Of a DNA stretch of 64,000 nucleotides, positions 28,376 to 39,484 are shown piece by piece. Position 1 is the stretch's first letter. Each line of letters opens with the position of its first letter. The stretch is from contig NZ_JAAKGV010000004.1 in assembly GCF_011043735.1 (NCBI RefSeq), forward strand, positions 276,741-340,740, given 5' to 3'. Under the pieces are notes generated by a model. That model saw nothing but the letters and a program-made list of their open reading frames with translations. It had not been told where the DNA came from and did not search any database. This stretch comes from Methylobacterium sp. DB0501 (lineage in GTDB: Bacteria; Pseudomonadota; Alphaproteobacteria; Rhizobiales; Beijerinckiaceae). The position numbers and the translations under genes are program-made.

Positions 28376-28720
28376 GGGCAGGCGTCCGGGCGACGACGGC
28401 TTAGAGCATTTTCCGGCGACGTGGAAATCGGTTCGCCTCAGAAGATGCGCCAAAGTCAAAAGACCTAGAGCACGGCCCGAGTGCAAGGCAATCGGGCCGT
28501 GCTCCAGCCATCGTCCGGCAAGTCAAGACGGCTCGGCCTGCGACAACGCTCCGCGTCATCCCGACTCTCGCCTTCAACGAGCCCCAGGATGACAACGGAG
28601 GATTTCGGATGCGCCGGGGATCCGGAAAGCCCCGAAACCGGAGCCTTCGCCGCACGTTGCCGTGTCAGGCACCTGGGACATCGATCCGGGCCGCGACCCG
28701 GATCATGGAAGGAGGTCTCC
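28376..28720. other. Intergenic region carrying a dispersed-repeat copy
   Basis: A 345-base gap. It contains the palindromic repeat at 28401-28506 (listed separately); the rest holds no gene I can support. Confidence 0.6.
28401..28506. repeat. Dispersed intergenic palindromic repeat, copy A
   Basis: The copy begins with GAGCATTTTCCGGCGACG, continues with a CGGTTCG block and CAAAGTCAAAA, and ends in a hairpin GAGCACGGCCCGA...TCGGGCCGTGCTC. The same order in reverse orientation occurs at 61896-62001 and, more diverged, at 49490-49593. These are non-coding and sit in gaps between genes. Confidence 0.8.
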
Positions 28721-28981
28721 ATGCGTCGCGCGCCCCATCTTGCCGTCCTCCTCGCCGCGGCCCTCGCCCCGGCCCCGCTCCTCGCGCAGGGCGAGCCGCC
28801 CGGGCGGGATCCGGGCAGCACCGGGTCGCTGGCCACCCGCGACACCACCGGCGTCGGCCAGACCAAGCCGCCGGGCGCGGCCCTCGGCCCGGATGCGGGC
28901 CTCACGCCGGAGTTGCAGGAGCGGGATCGCGCGATCCAGCGCGCGATCGAGACCGGCATCTGCACGGGTTGCACCGACTAG
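28721..28981 (+). CDS. Small exported protein
   Basis: 86 residues starting MRRAPHLAVLLAAALAPAPLLAQG (signal peptide, cleavage after LAQ or nearby), with a near-perfect GAAGGAGG ribosome-binding site. The mature part is Gly/Pro-rich and ends GICTGCTD, a CxxC pair that might bind a metal or form a disulfide. Family unknown. Confidence 0.75.
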   Translation: MRRAPHLAVLLAAALAPAPLLAQGEPPGRDPGSTGSLATRDTTGVGQTKPPGAALGPDAGLTPELQERDRAIQRAIETGICTGCTD

Positions 28982-29137
28982 CACGGACACAACCCCATAC
29001 GGATGGTCGGGCGAATTAATCCAGTCTGCATTAGACGGAATGATCGGTTGCGAGCGCAGTCGACGCCCCATTACACCGGCCGCAACCAGCCCGGGCGCCG
29101 CGCCCGCGACCGGGTGAACCATGCGAGGGAGAGCGCC

Positions 29138-31087
<1,950 letters not shown>

Positions 31088-31094
31088 TCGTCGC

Positions 31095-31126
31095 GCCGGG
31101 GCCCCGATCGAGGCCCCGGCATTTTT
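31095..31126 (+). terminator. Rho-independent terminator of acs
   Basis: GCCGGGGCC/GGCCCCGGC stem, eight-base loop and ATTTTT, seven bases after the stop. One of the clearest terminators in the window. Confidence 0.85.
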
Positions 31127-31226
31127 AATCCCGCGCAAGACGGTCGCGGTTATCAGACCTTCGTCGCATCGCAAGCATTTTCAGTCCCTTTGCGCTGGCA
31201 TTCGTCATAGAATCGGACCATCGGAA

Positions 31227-31243
31227 TTATTGCGCCGCAATAA
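31227..31243. promoter_or_regulatory. 17-bp perfect palindrome upstream of yjcH-actP
   Basis: TTATTGCGCCGCAATAA (arms of eight, central C) lies 139 bases before yjcH in an AT-richer leader. The inner TTGC-N3-GCAA has the general form of TGC-N3-GCA sites such as those of PhaR-type regulators, but which protein binds is unknown. Confidence 0.5.
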
Positions 31244-31381
31244 ACGCAGTCGGCGCAAGCTCAAGCCTGACGAGAACAGGCATCAGATAGACCGACGCAC
31301 CGGCTTCATCGTTCCGTGCCGTTCCCGGCGCGCGGCGGAGCCGTGTCCGGTCACAGAAGAGAAACACAGGGAGGCCCGCCG

Positions 31382-31687
31382 ATGGCAGAGGCAGACACCG
31401 CACGGGTTCTGGCGAGCCCGAATTTCCGCCGCTTGGTGCACGAGCGCACCCGCTTCGCCTGGATCCTGTCCGGCCTGATGCTGGCGATCTACCTCGTCTT
31501 CATTCTGCTCATCGCCTTCGCGCACGGCCTGATGGCGACGAAGGTCATGGGCACGATCTCGCTGGGCCTGGTGCTCGGCATCGGGGTCATCCTCGCCGCC
31601 TTCCTGCTCACCGGGATCTACGTCGTTCGCGCCAACGGCCGCTTCGACGACCTCACCCGCGACCTGAACCGGGAGATCGGCCGATGA
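31382..31687 (+). CDS. yjcH: DUF485 membrane protein, companion of ActP
   Basis: 101 residues with two membrane segments (about residues 28-50 and 57-80) and the family opening [22 protein letters not shown]485 proteins are almost always encoded before the acetate permease actP and overlap it, as here by ATGA. RBS GGGAGG. Function in transport not defined. Confidence 0.93.
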   Translation: MAEADTARVLASPNFRRLVHERTRFAWILSGLMLAIYLVFILLIAFAHGLMATKVMGTISLGLVLGIGVILAAFLLTGIYVVRANGRFDDLTRDLNREIGR

Positions 31688-33390
31688 ACCGCCTCGCGAC
31701 GAACCGCCTCGCCTTCGGCGCCCTCGCGCTCTTGGGCCCCACGGCCGCTCTCGCGGCCGGTCCCGACCTCGGCGCCGTGCAGCAGCAGGCGACGAACTGG
31801 CCGGCGATCGGCATGTTCCTGTTCTTCGTGCTGTTCACCCTCGGCATCACCTACAAGGCGGCCAAGGGCTCGAAATCGGCCGCGGACTTCTACGCCGCCG
31901 GCGGCGGCATCTCGGCCGGCACCAACGCCCTGGCGATCGCCGGCGACTACATGTCGGCGGCGTCGTTCCTCGGCATCTCCGGCATGGTCTACAGCTTCGG
32001 CTTCGACGGGCTGATCTACTCGACCGGCTTCCTGGTCGGCTGGCCGATCGTGCTGTTCCTGATCGCCGAGCGCCTGCGCAACCTCGGCAAGTTCACCTTC
32101 GCCGACGTGGCGAGCTTCCGCCTCGACCAGACCCGGATCCGCATCCTGTCGGCGACCGGCACGCTGGTGGTGGTGGCCTTCTACCTGATCGCCCAGATGG
32201 TCGGCGCCGGCAAGCTGATCCAGCTCCTGTTCGGCCTGCCCTATCTCTACGCCGTGATCATCGTCGGCCTCCTGATGATCGTCTACGTCGCCTTCGGCGG
32301 CATGAAGGCGACGACCTGGGTCCAGGTCATCAAGGCCTGCCTGCTCCTGTTCGGCGCGACCTTCATGGCCGGCGCCGTGCTCTACAAGTACGGCTTCAGC
32401 CCCGAGAAGCTGTTTGCCGCCGCCACCAGCGTCCATCCCAACGGCGACGCCATTATGGGCCCGAGCGGCAACCCCAGGAGCCCGGTGGCGAACCCGATCG
32501 ACACCATCTCCCTCGGCATCGGCCTGATGTTCGGCACCGCCGGCCTGCCGCACATCCTGATGCGCTTCTTCACCGTCTCGGACGCGCAGGCCGCCCGCAA
32601 GTCGGTGTTCTACGCCACCGGCCTGATCGGCTACTTCTACATCCTCACCTTCATCATCGGCTTCGGCGGCATCGCCCTGCTGATGTCGGATCCGAGCTAC
32701 TTCACGGTCGCGGCCGACGGCACCTACAACAAGATCACCGGCATGAACGGCTCGACCAACATGGTGGCGGTGAACCTCGCCAACGCCGTGGCGGGCCCCT
32801 ACTTCCTCGGCTTCATCTCGGCGGTGGCCTTCGCGACGATCCTGGCGGTGGTCGCCGGCCTGACGCTGGCGGGCGCCTCGGCGGTGAGCCACGACCTCTA
32901 CGCCCAGGTCTTCGCCCGCGGCCGCACCACGGAGCGCACCGAGGTCAACCTGTCCAAGGGGGCCGCGGTGGTGATCGGCCTCGTGGCGATCTATCTCGGC
33001 TACGTGTTCGAGAACCAGAACGTCGCCTTCATGGTCGGCCTCGCCTTCTCGGTGGCGGCGAGCTGCAACTTCCCGGTCCTCGCGATGTCGATTCTCTGGA
33101 AGGGCACGACCACGCTCGGCGCCCTCGTCGGCGGCCTCATCGGCCTCGTCACGGCGGTCGCGATGGTGGTGCTGTCGAAGGCGGTGTGGGTCACCACCTT
33201 CGGCCACCCGGCAGCGCTCTTCCCCTACGACAACCCGGCGCTGTTCTCGATGCCGATCGCCTTCCTGGGCATCTGGCTCGTCTCGAAGATGGACAACAGC
33301 GCCCGGGCCAAGCGCGAGCGGGCGGCCTTCGAGGCGCAGTACGTGCGCTCCGAGACCGGCATCGGGGCGGCGGGCGCGCACGCGCATTGA
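31684..33390 (+). CDS. actP: Cation/acetate symporter
   Basis: 568 residues, sodium:solute symporter family, about 13 membrane segments after an N-terminal cleavable segment ([13 protein letters not shown]). Typical stretches: [29 protein letters not shown] (part), [33 protein letters not shown] and [23 protein letters not shown]. It imports acetate and other short-chain acids at low concentration. Translationally coupled to yjcH. Confidence 0.97.
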   Translation: MNRLATNRLAFGALALLGPTAALAAGPDLGAVQQQATNWPAIGMFLFFVLFTLGITYKAAKGSKSAADFYAAGGGISAGTNALAIAGDYMSAASFLGISGMVYSFGFDGLIYSTGFLVGWPIVLFLIAERLRNLGKFTFADVASFRLDQTRIRILSATGTLVVVAFYLIAQMVGAGKLIQLLFGLPYLYAVIIVGLLMIVYVAFGGMKATTWVQVIKACLLLFGATFMAGAVLYKYGFSPEKLFAAATSVHPNGDAIMGPSGNPRSPVANPIDTISLGIGLMFGTAGLPHILMRFFTVSDAQAARKSVFYATGLIGYFYILTFIIGFGGIALLMSDPSYFTVAADGTYNKITGMNGSTNMVAVNLANAVAGPYFLGFISAVAFATILAVVAGLTLAGASAVSHDLYAQVFARGRTTERTEVNLSKGAAVVIGLVAIYLGYVFENQNVAFMVGLAFSVAASCNFPVLAMSILWKGTTTLGALVGGLIGLVTAVAMVVLSKAVWVTTFGHPAALFPYDNPALFSMPIAFLGIWLVSKMDNSARAKRERAAFEAQYVRSETGIGAAGAHAH

Positions 33391-33793
33391 CGAGAGAGGC
33401 GGCGGCCCACACCGGCCGCCGCCTATTTCTTCGCCGCCATGGAATGCCTGCGGGACGTCATCGCCGGATACACTCTCCAACTGGCGAGAGGGGCGGTGAT
33501 CATGAGCGGTGAGGACGAGACATCTCCCAGCGCGCAGCACTTACTGGATGACGACGATTCGCTGCTTCCGCGCGTCATCCGCTTGGCGGCCGGAAGCCTT
33601 TGCGGATTTCACGGCGATCGTGTCCGCACCGGCAACGGTTGTTCCGGAAATCGTGGCGATCGCCGCGCACCGGGCACCATGGGAGATCGAGGCGGCTCAG
33701 GATCGCCGATGTTGCCGAGGATTTTTGTCGCAAAGAGCGTCCCAGGAATGACGGGGACGGTGTCGGAGTCGTCGGCGAGAGACGATCAGCTCC
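33391..33793. other. Intergenic region after actP; possible decayed small ORF
   Basis: After the actP terminator the next 360 bases have lower GC. Two overlapping frames around 33500-33750 each look protein-like over short stretches (for example FADFTAIVSAPATVVPEIVAI), as if one gene had suffered a frameshift, but neither has a clear start and I recognise no family. Confidence 0.3.
33398..33430 (+). terminator. Terminator of yjcH-actP
   Basis: GGCGGCGGCC/GGCCGCCGCC stem of ten, six-base loop and TATTTCTT. Confidence 0.75.
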
Positions 33794-35077
33794 TCAATGC
33801 CCACCCGGCTCCGCATGCATCCGCCGGATCCGCCGGACCGTCCACCACACGCCCACCAGCACCAGCGGCACCGCCACGGCCGTCCCGATCGTCGGGTCCA
33901 CCGGCGCGCCGGCGTGGTGCACGCCCTCCAGCACGTGGTGGACGAGGCTGGCGACGTAGTAGGTGATCGCCGCGACCGAGAGGCCCTCGACGGTCTGCTG
34001 CAGGCGCAGCTGCAGCCGCACCCGGTCGTTCATCGACTGGAGCTGGGCCTGGTTCTGGTGCTCCAGCTCGATATCGACCCGGGTCCGCAGCATCTGTGCG
34101 GCGCGGGAGAGCTTGCGCGAGAGCAGGTCCTGCCGCTCGGCGATCGTCGTGCAGGTGCGGATCGCCGGGTTGTAGCGCCGGGCGAGGAAGACCGACCAGC
34201 TCGTCTGCCCCGGCAGCGCGTGCTCGCCCGAGGAGGAGAGGCGCAGGCGCACCAGTTCGTCATAGGCCCGCGTCGCCCCGAAGCGGTACATCGCCCGCGA
34301 CGCGCCGGCCTCCAGTTCCGCCGCGAGCCCGATCAGCTCGTCGAGGAGGGCGTGATTCTCCGAAAAGCCCTCGCTGGAGCGCATCGCCTCCATCAGGGGC
34401 GGCAGGGCCGTCTCGATCCGCCGGATCGTCGGCCCGAGGGCTTGCGCCTCCGGCAGTCCGAGGAGCGCCAGGGTGCGGTAGGTCTCGATCTCGAGCAGGC
34501 GCTGCACCAGGGTGCCGGCGCCGAGCCGGCTCAGGCGCCGGTCGGCCACCACGATGCGGACGTAGCCGTGCGGGTCGGGCTGGAAGTCGGTGGCGATCAC
34601 CGCGGCGCCCCCTTCCGCCTCCGCCATGGCGAGCGAGGCGGCGTTGAAGCCCGAGATCGCGTCGGACGGCAATCCGTCATTGACCGCCGGCAGGAGGTGC
34701 AGGTCGACGGCGACGAGGAGCGGGCCGGGCTGGGCCACCTCCCCCATCGCGCCCTCCAGCGCATCGGGCTGGGGCTGGAAGGCCTGGGCCTGGGAGTCGC
34801 CGAACTCCCACGTATAGGTGGTGAACTCGCTGTGGCTCTCCCAGCGCAGGATGGCGCCGGAGAACACCACCCGGTGCTGCTTGGCCCCCGGCATCGGGCC
34901 GGGATGGCCGAGGCCGGTGCAATAGGCCTCCAGCGCGTCGCGGTCGGCCGCGGCGGCGTCGCCGTCGGTCAGGAAGGCGTAGTGCAGGAAGCGGCGAGGC
35001 GTCTTGACCGGGGTGAAGGGCCGGGCATGGACCTCCGCCAGCACCCGCGCCCGCAGGGGGTGTTCGTCCAGCCGCAT
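33794..35077 (-). CDS. DUF3422 membrane protein
   Basis: 427 residues. The family opens with HPLRARVLAEVHARPF and continues with a large cytoplasmic region (LFAR-type LARRYNPAIRTC motif) and two C-terminal membrane segments (GLSVAAITYYVASLVHHVL; TAVAVPLVLVGVWW). Domain of unknown function, frequent in alpha- and betaproteobacteria. A short coiled segment (LEHQNQAQLQSMNDRVRLQLRLQ) precedes the membrane part, as in CorA-like proteins, but the GxN motif is missing. It is preceded by the 3 x 34-bp repeat. Confidence 0.85.
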   Translation of the reverse strand: MRLDEHPLRARVLAEVHARPFTPVKTPRRFLHYAFLTDGDAAAADRDALEAYCTGLGHPGPMPGAKQHRVVFSGAILRWESHSEFTTYTWEFGDSQAQAFQPQPDALEGAMGEVAQPGPLLVAVDLHLLPAVNDGLPSDAISGFNAASLAMAEAEGGAAVIATDFQPDPHGYVRIVVADRRLSRLGAGTLVQRLLEIETYRTLALLGLPEAQALGPTIRRIETALPPLMEAMRSSEGFSENHALLDELIGLAAELEAGASRAMYRFGATRAYDELVRLRLSSSGEHALPGQTSWSVFLARRYNPAIRTCTTIAERQDLLSRKLSRAAQMLRTRVDIELEHQNQAQLQSMNDRVRLQLRLQQTVEGLSVAAITYYVASLVHHVLEGVHHAGAPVDPTIGTAVAVPLVLVGVWWTVRRIRRMHAEPGGH

Positions 35078-35114
35078 TGTTCGAAGTCCCGCCTGTCGTC
35101 ACGCCAGGCGAGGC

Positions 35115-35216
35115 TTGGCGGAGGCCGGCCCGTCGGTCAACGGGCCGATTGGCGGAGGCCGGCCCGCCGGTCAACGGGCCGATTGGCGGAGGCCGGCCCG
35201 TCGATCGACGGGCCGG
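35115..35216. repeat. Tandem repeat, 3 x 34 bp with internal hairpins
   Basis: Three contiguous copies (35115-35148, 35149-35182, 35183-35216) of a unit opening TTGGCGGAGGCCGGCCCG. Every unit contains a stem GGCCCG...CGGGCC; in the third the segment GGCCCGTCGATCGACGGGCC is a perfect palindrome. Located between the purH stop and the DUF3422 start, read on the minus strand. Confidence 0.85.
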
Positions 35217-35235
35217 CCAGCTTCGTCGAGACGCG

Positions 35236-36837
35236 TCAGTGCCGGAAGTGGCGGTGGCCGGTCAGCACCATGGCGAGGCCGGCCTCGTCGGCGGCGCGGA
35301 TCACCTCGTCGTCGCGCATCGAGCCGCCGGGCTGGATCACCGCCGTGGCGCCGGCCTCCGCCGCGGCGAGCAGGCCGTCGGCGAAGGGGAAGAAGGCGTC
35401 CGAGGCGACCACCGCGCCGCGGGCGAGGCTCTCGGGGAGCCCGGCGGCCTTGGCGGCCTCCGCCGCCTTCCAGGCGGCGATGCGCGAGGAATCGACCCGC
35501 GACATCTGCCCGGCGCCGATGCCGACCGTGGCGCCGTCCTTGGCGTACACGATGGCGTTCGACTTGACGTGCTTGGCGACCCGGAAGGCGAAGCGCAGGT
35601 CCGACAATTCGGCCTCGGTCGGCGCGCGCTTCGTCACGACCTTGAGCTGCATGTCGTCGACGACGGCGTTGTCGCGGTCCTGCACCAGGAAGCCGCCCGC
35701 TACCGTGCGCCACACCTGGCCGGGCGCGCGCGGATCGGCGATGCCGCCGGTGGTGAGCAGGCGCAGGTTCTTCTTGGCGGCGACGATCGCGGCCGCCTCC
35801 TCGGTGGCGTCGGGCGCGATGATGACCTCGGTGAAGATCTCGACGATCTTCCGCGCCGCCTCGGCGTCGAGGGTGCGGTTCAGCGCGACGATGCCGCCGA
35901 AGGCCGAGACCGGATCGCAGCGCAGGGCCCGCTCGTAGGCCTCGATCAGGCTCGCCCCTTCCGCGACGCCGCACGGGTTGGCGTGCTTGACGATCACGAC
36001 GGCAGCGGCCCGGGCCGGGTCGAACTCGCTCACCGCCTCGAAGGCGGCGTCCGTGTCGTTGAGGTTGTTGTAGGACAGTTCCTTGCCCTGGAGCTGGCGC
36101 GCGGTGGCGACGCCCGGGCGGGCCGCGCCGGCCGTGCGGTAGAAGGCGGCCTTCATGTGCGGGTTCTCGCCGTAGCGCAGGCCCTGGGCCAGCGTTCCCC
36201 CCAGCGCCCGGAAGGTCTGGCTCTCGGGCGCCGCCTCGATCTCGCCGGCGAGCCAGGTCGCGATGGCCGCGTCGTAGGAGGCGGTGCGGGCATAGGCCTT
36301 CTGGGCCAGGCGCCGGCGGGTCGCGAAGGGGACAGCGCCGTCATGGGCCTCGAGGTCGGCCAGCACCGTGGCGTAATCGGCGACGTCGACCACCACGGCG
36401 ACATCCTTGTGGTTCTTGGCCGCGGCGCGGATCATCGCCGGGCCGCCGATGTCGATGTTCTCGATGCATTCGGCCGCCGGCTTGCCCGCCGCCAGCGTCG
36501 CCTCGAACGGATAGAGGTTGACGACGAGGAGATCGATCGCCGCGATGCCGTGGGCCAGCATGGCGGCCTGGTGCTCGGGATTGTCGCGAATGGCGAGCAG
36601 GCCGCCATGCACGCCCGGATGCAGGGTCTTGACCCGGCCGTCCATCATCTCGGGAAAACCCGTGAGGTCGGAGACCTCGGTCACCGGCAGGCCGGCCTCG
36701 CGGAGCGCCCGGTGGGTGCCGCCGGTCGAGACCAGGGTGACGCCGCGGGCGGCGAGCGCGCGGGCGAATTCCACCAGCCCGGTCTTGTCGGAGACGGAGA
36801 GGAGCGCGCGGGAGATGCGGGACAGGTCGCTCGCCAT
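35236..36837 (-). CDS. purH: Bifunctional AICAR transformylase/IMP cyclohydrolase
   Basis: 533 residues. Final two steps of IMP synthesis. The N-terminal cyclohydrolase ([67 protein letters not shown]) is followed by the transformylase ([63 protein letters not shown]). Complete by comparison with the usual length. Faces away from the CorC-type gene. Confidence 0.98.
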   Translation of the reverse strand: MASDLSRISRALLSVSDKTGLVEFARALAARGVTLVSTGGTHRALREAGLPVTEVSDLTGFPEMMDGRVKTLHPGVHGGLLAIRDNPEHQAAMLAHGIAAIDLLVVNLYPFEATLAAGKPAAECIENIDIGGPAMIRAAAKNHKDVAVVVDVADYATVLADLEAHDGAVPFATRRRLAQKAYARTASYDAAIATWLAGEIEAAPESQTFRALGGTLAQGLRYGENPHMKAAFYRTAGAARPGVATARQLQGKELSYNNLNDTDAAFEAVSEFDPARAAAVVIVKHANPCGVAEGASLIEAYERALRCDPVSAFGGIVALNRTLDAEAARKIVEIFTEVIIAPDATEEAAAIVAAKKNLRLLTTGGIADPRAPGQVWRTVAGGFLVQDRDNAVVDDMQLKVVTKRAPTEAELSDLRFAFRVAKHVKSNAIVYAKDGATVGIGAGQMSRVDSSRIAAWKAAEAAKAAGLPESLARGAVVASDAFFPFADGLLAAAEAGATAVIQPGGSMRDDEVIRAADEAGLAMVLTGHRHFRH

Positions 36838-37062
36838 GGGGATCCGGGTCTTTCAGGTCGGGGGCGCCGCCGGGAGGAATCCGGGTGAAAAATCCGAGCC
36901 GGCGCAGGATCTTCGGGCGCGCCTAGCAGAAACCGGCGGTCGAGGCCAGATGGTGCAGCGCGGGAGGATCCCCCGGCATGACCGCCCTGCCCCGGCGGCA
37001 TCGGCCGTGGAGGGGCGCCGGCTCGCGCGTCTGACGGATAGGCTCGGAGGGGCAGACTTGCT

Positions 37063-38442
37063 ATGAGGGAACCGGCCGCTTTCCGCCCCGGGAAGCGGCC
37101 TGTCGCGCCACGGGAGGCGGTGATTTTTTCCGACAGTCCTTGGGGGACGGGCCTCGGCCTGTTCGCCATCGTGTTCCTGGTCTTCGCGAACGGGTTCTTC
37201 GTCGCGGCCGAGTTCGCCCTGGTGGCGGTCCGGCGCAGCCGGGTCCAGGAACTCGTGGCCGAGAGGCGGACCAACGCCCTGGTCCTGCAGCGCGCGGTCG
37301 AGAGCCTGGATTCGCACCTCGCGGCCACGCAGCTCGGCATCACCATCTCGTCGCTCGCCCTCGGCTGGGTCGGCGAGCCGGCTCTCGCCCACCTGATCGA
37401 GCCGGCCCTGTTCTGGCTGCCGCAGGGCGTGGGCAATTTCGGCGCCCACGCCATCGCGGTGGTCCTGTCCTTCGTCGTCATCACCTCGCTGCACATCGTG
37501 CTGGGCGAGCTGGCGCCGAAGAGCCTGGCCTTGCAGCGCAGCGAGCGCACGGCGCTCGCCATCGTCCGGCCCCTGCGGCTGTTCCTGCTGGTGTTCCGCC
37601 CGGCGATCTCGTTCCTCAACGGCCTGGGCAACGGGGTGCTGAGGCTCTGCGGCCTGCAGCCCGGCTCGGGCGAGGACGCGCTGCATTCCACCGCCGAATT
37701 GTCGCTGCTCGTCGCGGCGAGCCAGGAGGCCGGCCTGATCCAGGAGGCGCAGCAGGAGGCGGTGCAGCGCATCTTCGGCATCGGCGAGCGCCGGGTGAAG
37801 GACATCATGACCCCGCGCCACGAGGTCGACTGGATCGACGTCGACGATCCCCGCGAGGCGGTGCTGGAGACGATCCGGGCCTGCCGCCACGAGCAGCTGG
37901 TGGCGAGCCGCGGCGAGATCCACGAGATCGTCGGCGTGCTGCGCAAGCAGGACGTGCTCAACCAGCTCCTCGACGGGGCGCCGATCACCCTCGACGCGAT
38001 CATCCGCGAGCCGATCGTCGTCCACGAGGCGATGCCGATCCTGCGGGTGCTCGAGACCTTCAAGGCCAAGCCCGTCCGGATGGCGATCGTCGTCGACGAG
38101 TACGGCAGCCTCGAGGGCATCGTCACCCAGACCGACCTGCTCGAGGCGATCGCCGGCGACATCCCGGAGACCGACGACGAGGAGCCGATGGTGGTCGAGC
38201 GCCAGGACGGCTCGCTGCTGATCGACGGAATGATGCCGGCGGTCGACGCCTTCGAGCGCCTCGGCTTCACCGAGCGGCCCGACACCGACGACTTCTCGAC
38301 GCTCGCCGGCTTCATGATCTTCCAGCTCGGCCGCATTCCCACCGCCGGCGACGGGTTCGAGCGCAGCGGCTGGCGCTTCGAGGTCGTCGACATGGACGGG
38401 CGGCGGATCGACAAGGTCCTGGCGGAGCGGGTCGCCGCGTGA
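37063..38442 (+). CDS. HlyC/CorC (CNNM) family transporter
   Basis: 459 residues: N-terminal DUF21/CNNM membrane domain (LFAIVFLVFANGFFVAAEFALVAVRRSR, split motif FVAAEFAL), two CBS domains (about residues 240-365: VKDIMTPRHEVDWIDVDD ... MAIVVDEYGSLEGIVT), and a C-terminal CorC-HlyC domain ending near VDMDGRRIDKVL. The family is linked to magnesium/cobalt efflux; the hemolysin name is historical. GGAGGGG lies about 12 bases upstream of ATG. Confidence 0.9.
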   Translation: MREPAAFRPGKRPVAPREAVIFSDSPWGTGLGLFAIVFLVFANGFFVAAEFALVAVRRSRVQELVAERRTNALVLQRAVESLDSHLAATQLGITISSLALGWVGEPALAHLIEPALFWLPQGVGNFGAHAIAVVLSFVVITSLHIVLGELAPKSLALQRSERTALAIVRPLRLFLLVFRPAISFLNGLGNGVLRLCGLQPGSGEDALHSTAELSLLVAASQEAGLIQEAQQEAVQRIFGIGERRVKDIMTPRHEVDWIDVDDPREAVLETIRACRHEQLVASRGEIHEIVGVLRKQDVLNQLLDGAPITLDAIIREPIVVHEAMPILRVLETFKAKPVRMAIVVDEYGSLEGIVTQTDLLEAIAGDIPETDDEEPMVVERQDGSLLIDGMMPAVDAFERLGFTERPDTDDFSTLAGFMIFQLGRIPTAGDGFERSGWRFEVVDMDGRRIDKVLAERVAA

Positions 38443-38569
38443 GTCACCCGCGCGCCGACCTCACCCTGCGTCAAATGGGGTTGCAAAGCTTCGCCGGACG
38501 GTTACCTACGGTTTGCCGGATTATCCCGGGCCGCCGCTCGCGGCGCCCCTGCCACACGGAGATCACCCC

Positions 38570-38977
38570 ATGAGCCTGAACCGCGCCCTGCTGCTCGCCG
38601 CCCTTCTGGCGGCCCCGCTCGCCCTGCCCGTCTCGGCCGAGGCCAAGCCGAACACCGACCGCACCATCGCGACCGTGGACACCGATTCCGACGGCACGAT
38701 CGACCTTGCCGAGGCCAAGGCCGCGGCCGGCGCGGTGTTCGACAAGCTCGAGAAGGACGGCGACACCACCCTCGACACCAAGGAGCTGCAGGGCCGCGTC
38801 AGCCGCAAGGACATGAAGCTGGCCGACCCGGACAACGACGGCACGCTCACCAAGGACGAGTATCTCGCCCTGGTCGAGGCCCGCTTCAAGCTCGCCGACC
38901 CGGACAACGACGGCACCCTGGACGCCAAGGAGCTGAAGACCCCGGCCGGCAAGGCCCTGGCCCGCCTGCTGAAGTAA
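38570..38977 (+). CDS. Lanmodulin-like exported EF-hand protein
   Basis: 135-residue precursor: signal peptide 1-23 (LPVSA) then four 12-residue EF loops at 37-48, 61-72, 86-97 and 110-121, joined by only 12-13 residues, the unusual close packing that marks lanmodulin, the picomolar lanthanide-binding periplasmic protein of Methylobacterium. Helix segments also match (AGAVFDKL, LQGRVSRKDMK, YLALVEARFK, TPAGKALARLL). The diagnostic proline at loop position 2 is kept in loops 3 and 4 (DPDNDGTLTKDE, DPDNDGTLDAKE), replaced by Thr in loop 1 (DTDSDGTIDLAE), and loop 2 is degenerate (EKDGDTTLDTKE, no Asp at position 1). Loop 4 begins with Asp where M. extorquens lanmodulin has Asn. Likely periplasmic metal binding; whether selective for lanthanides or calcium is open. 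RBS GGAG. Confidence 0.85.
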   Translation: MSLNRALLLAALLAAPLALPVSAEAKPNTDRTIATVDTDSDGTIDLAEAKAAAGAVFDKLEKDGDTTLDTKELQGRVSRKDMKLADPDNDGTLTKDEYLALVEARFKLADPDNDGTLDAKELKTPAGKALARLLK

Positions 38978-38988
38978 GCGTTTCGGGT

Positions 38989-39017
38989 CGGGGCGGCCCG
39001 CCGGGCCGCCCCGCTTT
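38989..39017. terminator. Bidirectional terminator between converging genes
   Basis: CGGGGCGGCCC/GGGCCGCCCCG, loop of three, followed by CTTTCG on the plus strand. It separates the EF-hand gene from the small exported protein on the minus strand. Confidence 0.7.
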
Positions 39018-39022
39018 CGAGA

Positions 39023-39256
39023 TCAGTCGCAGCGCTCGCTGTGGACGGTCTTGCTGTCGCCGTACTCGTTGGTCTTCTTGACGGTCTTGGTCTCGCAGCC
39101 GCCGACCGAGCCGGTCGACTCGACCGAGCGCTTCTCGATCACGGTGCTGCGCTCGACCGGGGCGGAATCGCGCCGGATCACCGTCACGTCCTCGGCCATG
39201 GCCGGAACGGTGACGAGAGCCGCGAGCGTCGCGAGGGTGGCGAGGCGGAGGGACAT
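39023..39256 (-). CDS. Small exported protein with two cysteines
   Basis: 77 residues starting MSLRLATLATLAALVTVPAMAED (signal peptide, cleavage after AMA), RBS GGAGA. The mature part is rich in Val, Lys, Arg, Ser and Thr (VIRRDSAPVERSTVIEKRS) and has two cysteines (GGCETK, ERCD) that could pair. No family recognised. The gene converges with the lanmodulin-like gene. Confidence 0.75.
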   Translation of the reverse strand: MSLRLATLATLAALVTVPAMAEDVTVIRRDSAPVERSTVIEKRSVESTGSVGGCETKTVKKTNEYGDSKTVHSERCD

Positions 39257-39484
39257 CGAAGTCTCCAGGCTTGAGCGTTCAATCGTCCTCAGAACGCCAG
39301 CATCGCGGAGACGGTTCCGCCCCTTCGGCCCACAGTGATCCACAAGTCAGCGGGAGATTTCGCGTTGCCGGCCGCGCCGCCGGCGGTTTGATGCTGCGGC
39401 GCCCTCAAAACGGCGCGAATCGCAGGCGAATTGCGGTCACGCCGCGCGGAGATGCCGCCGCGCCGGCCGCAGGAGATCACCACC

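Noticed and set aside
35115..35216. Could the 3 x 34 bp array be a CRISPR?
   Set aside because: The units are directly adjacent with no unique spacers, and no cas genes are in the window.
37063..38442. Hemolysin as a virulence factor
   Set aside because: The protein has CNNM, CBS and CorC-HlyC domains; hemolysin is a legacy name for this ion-transporter-related family.
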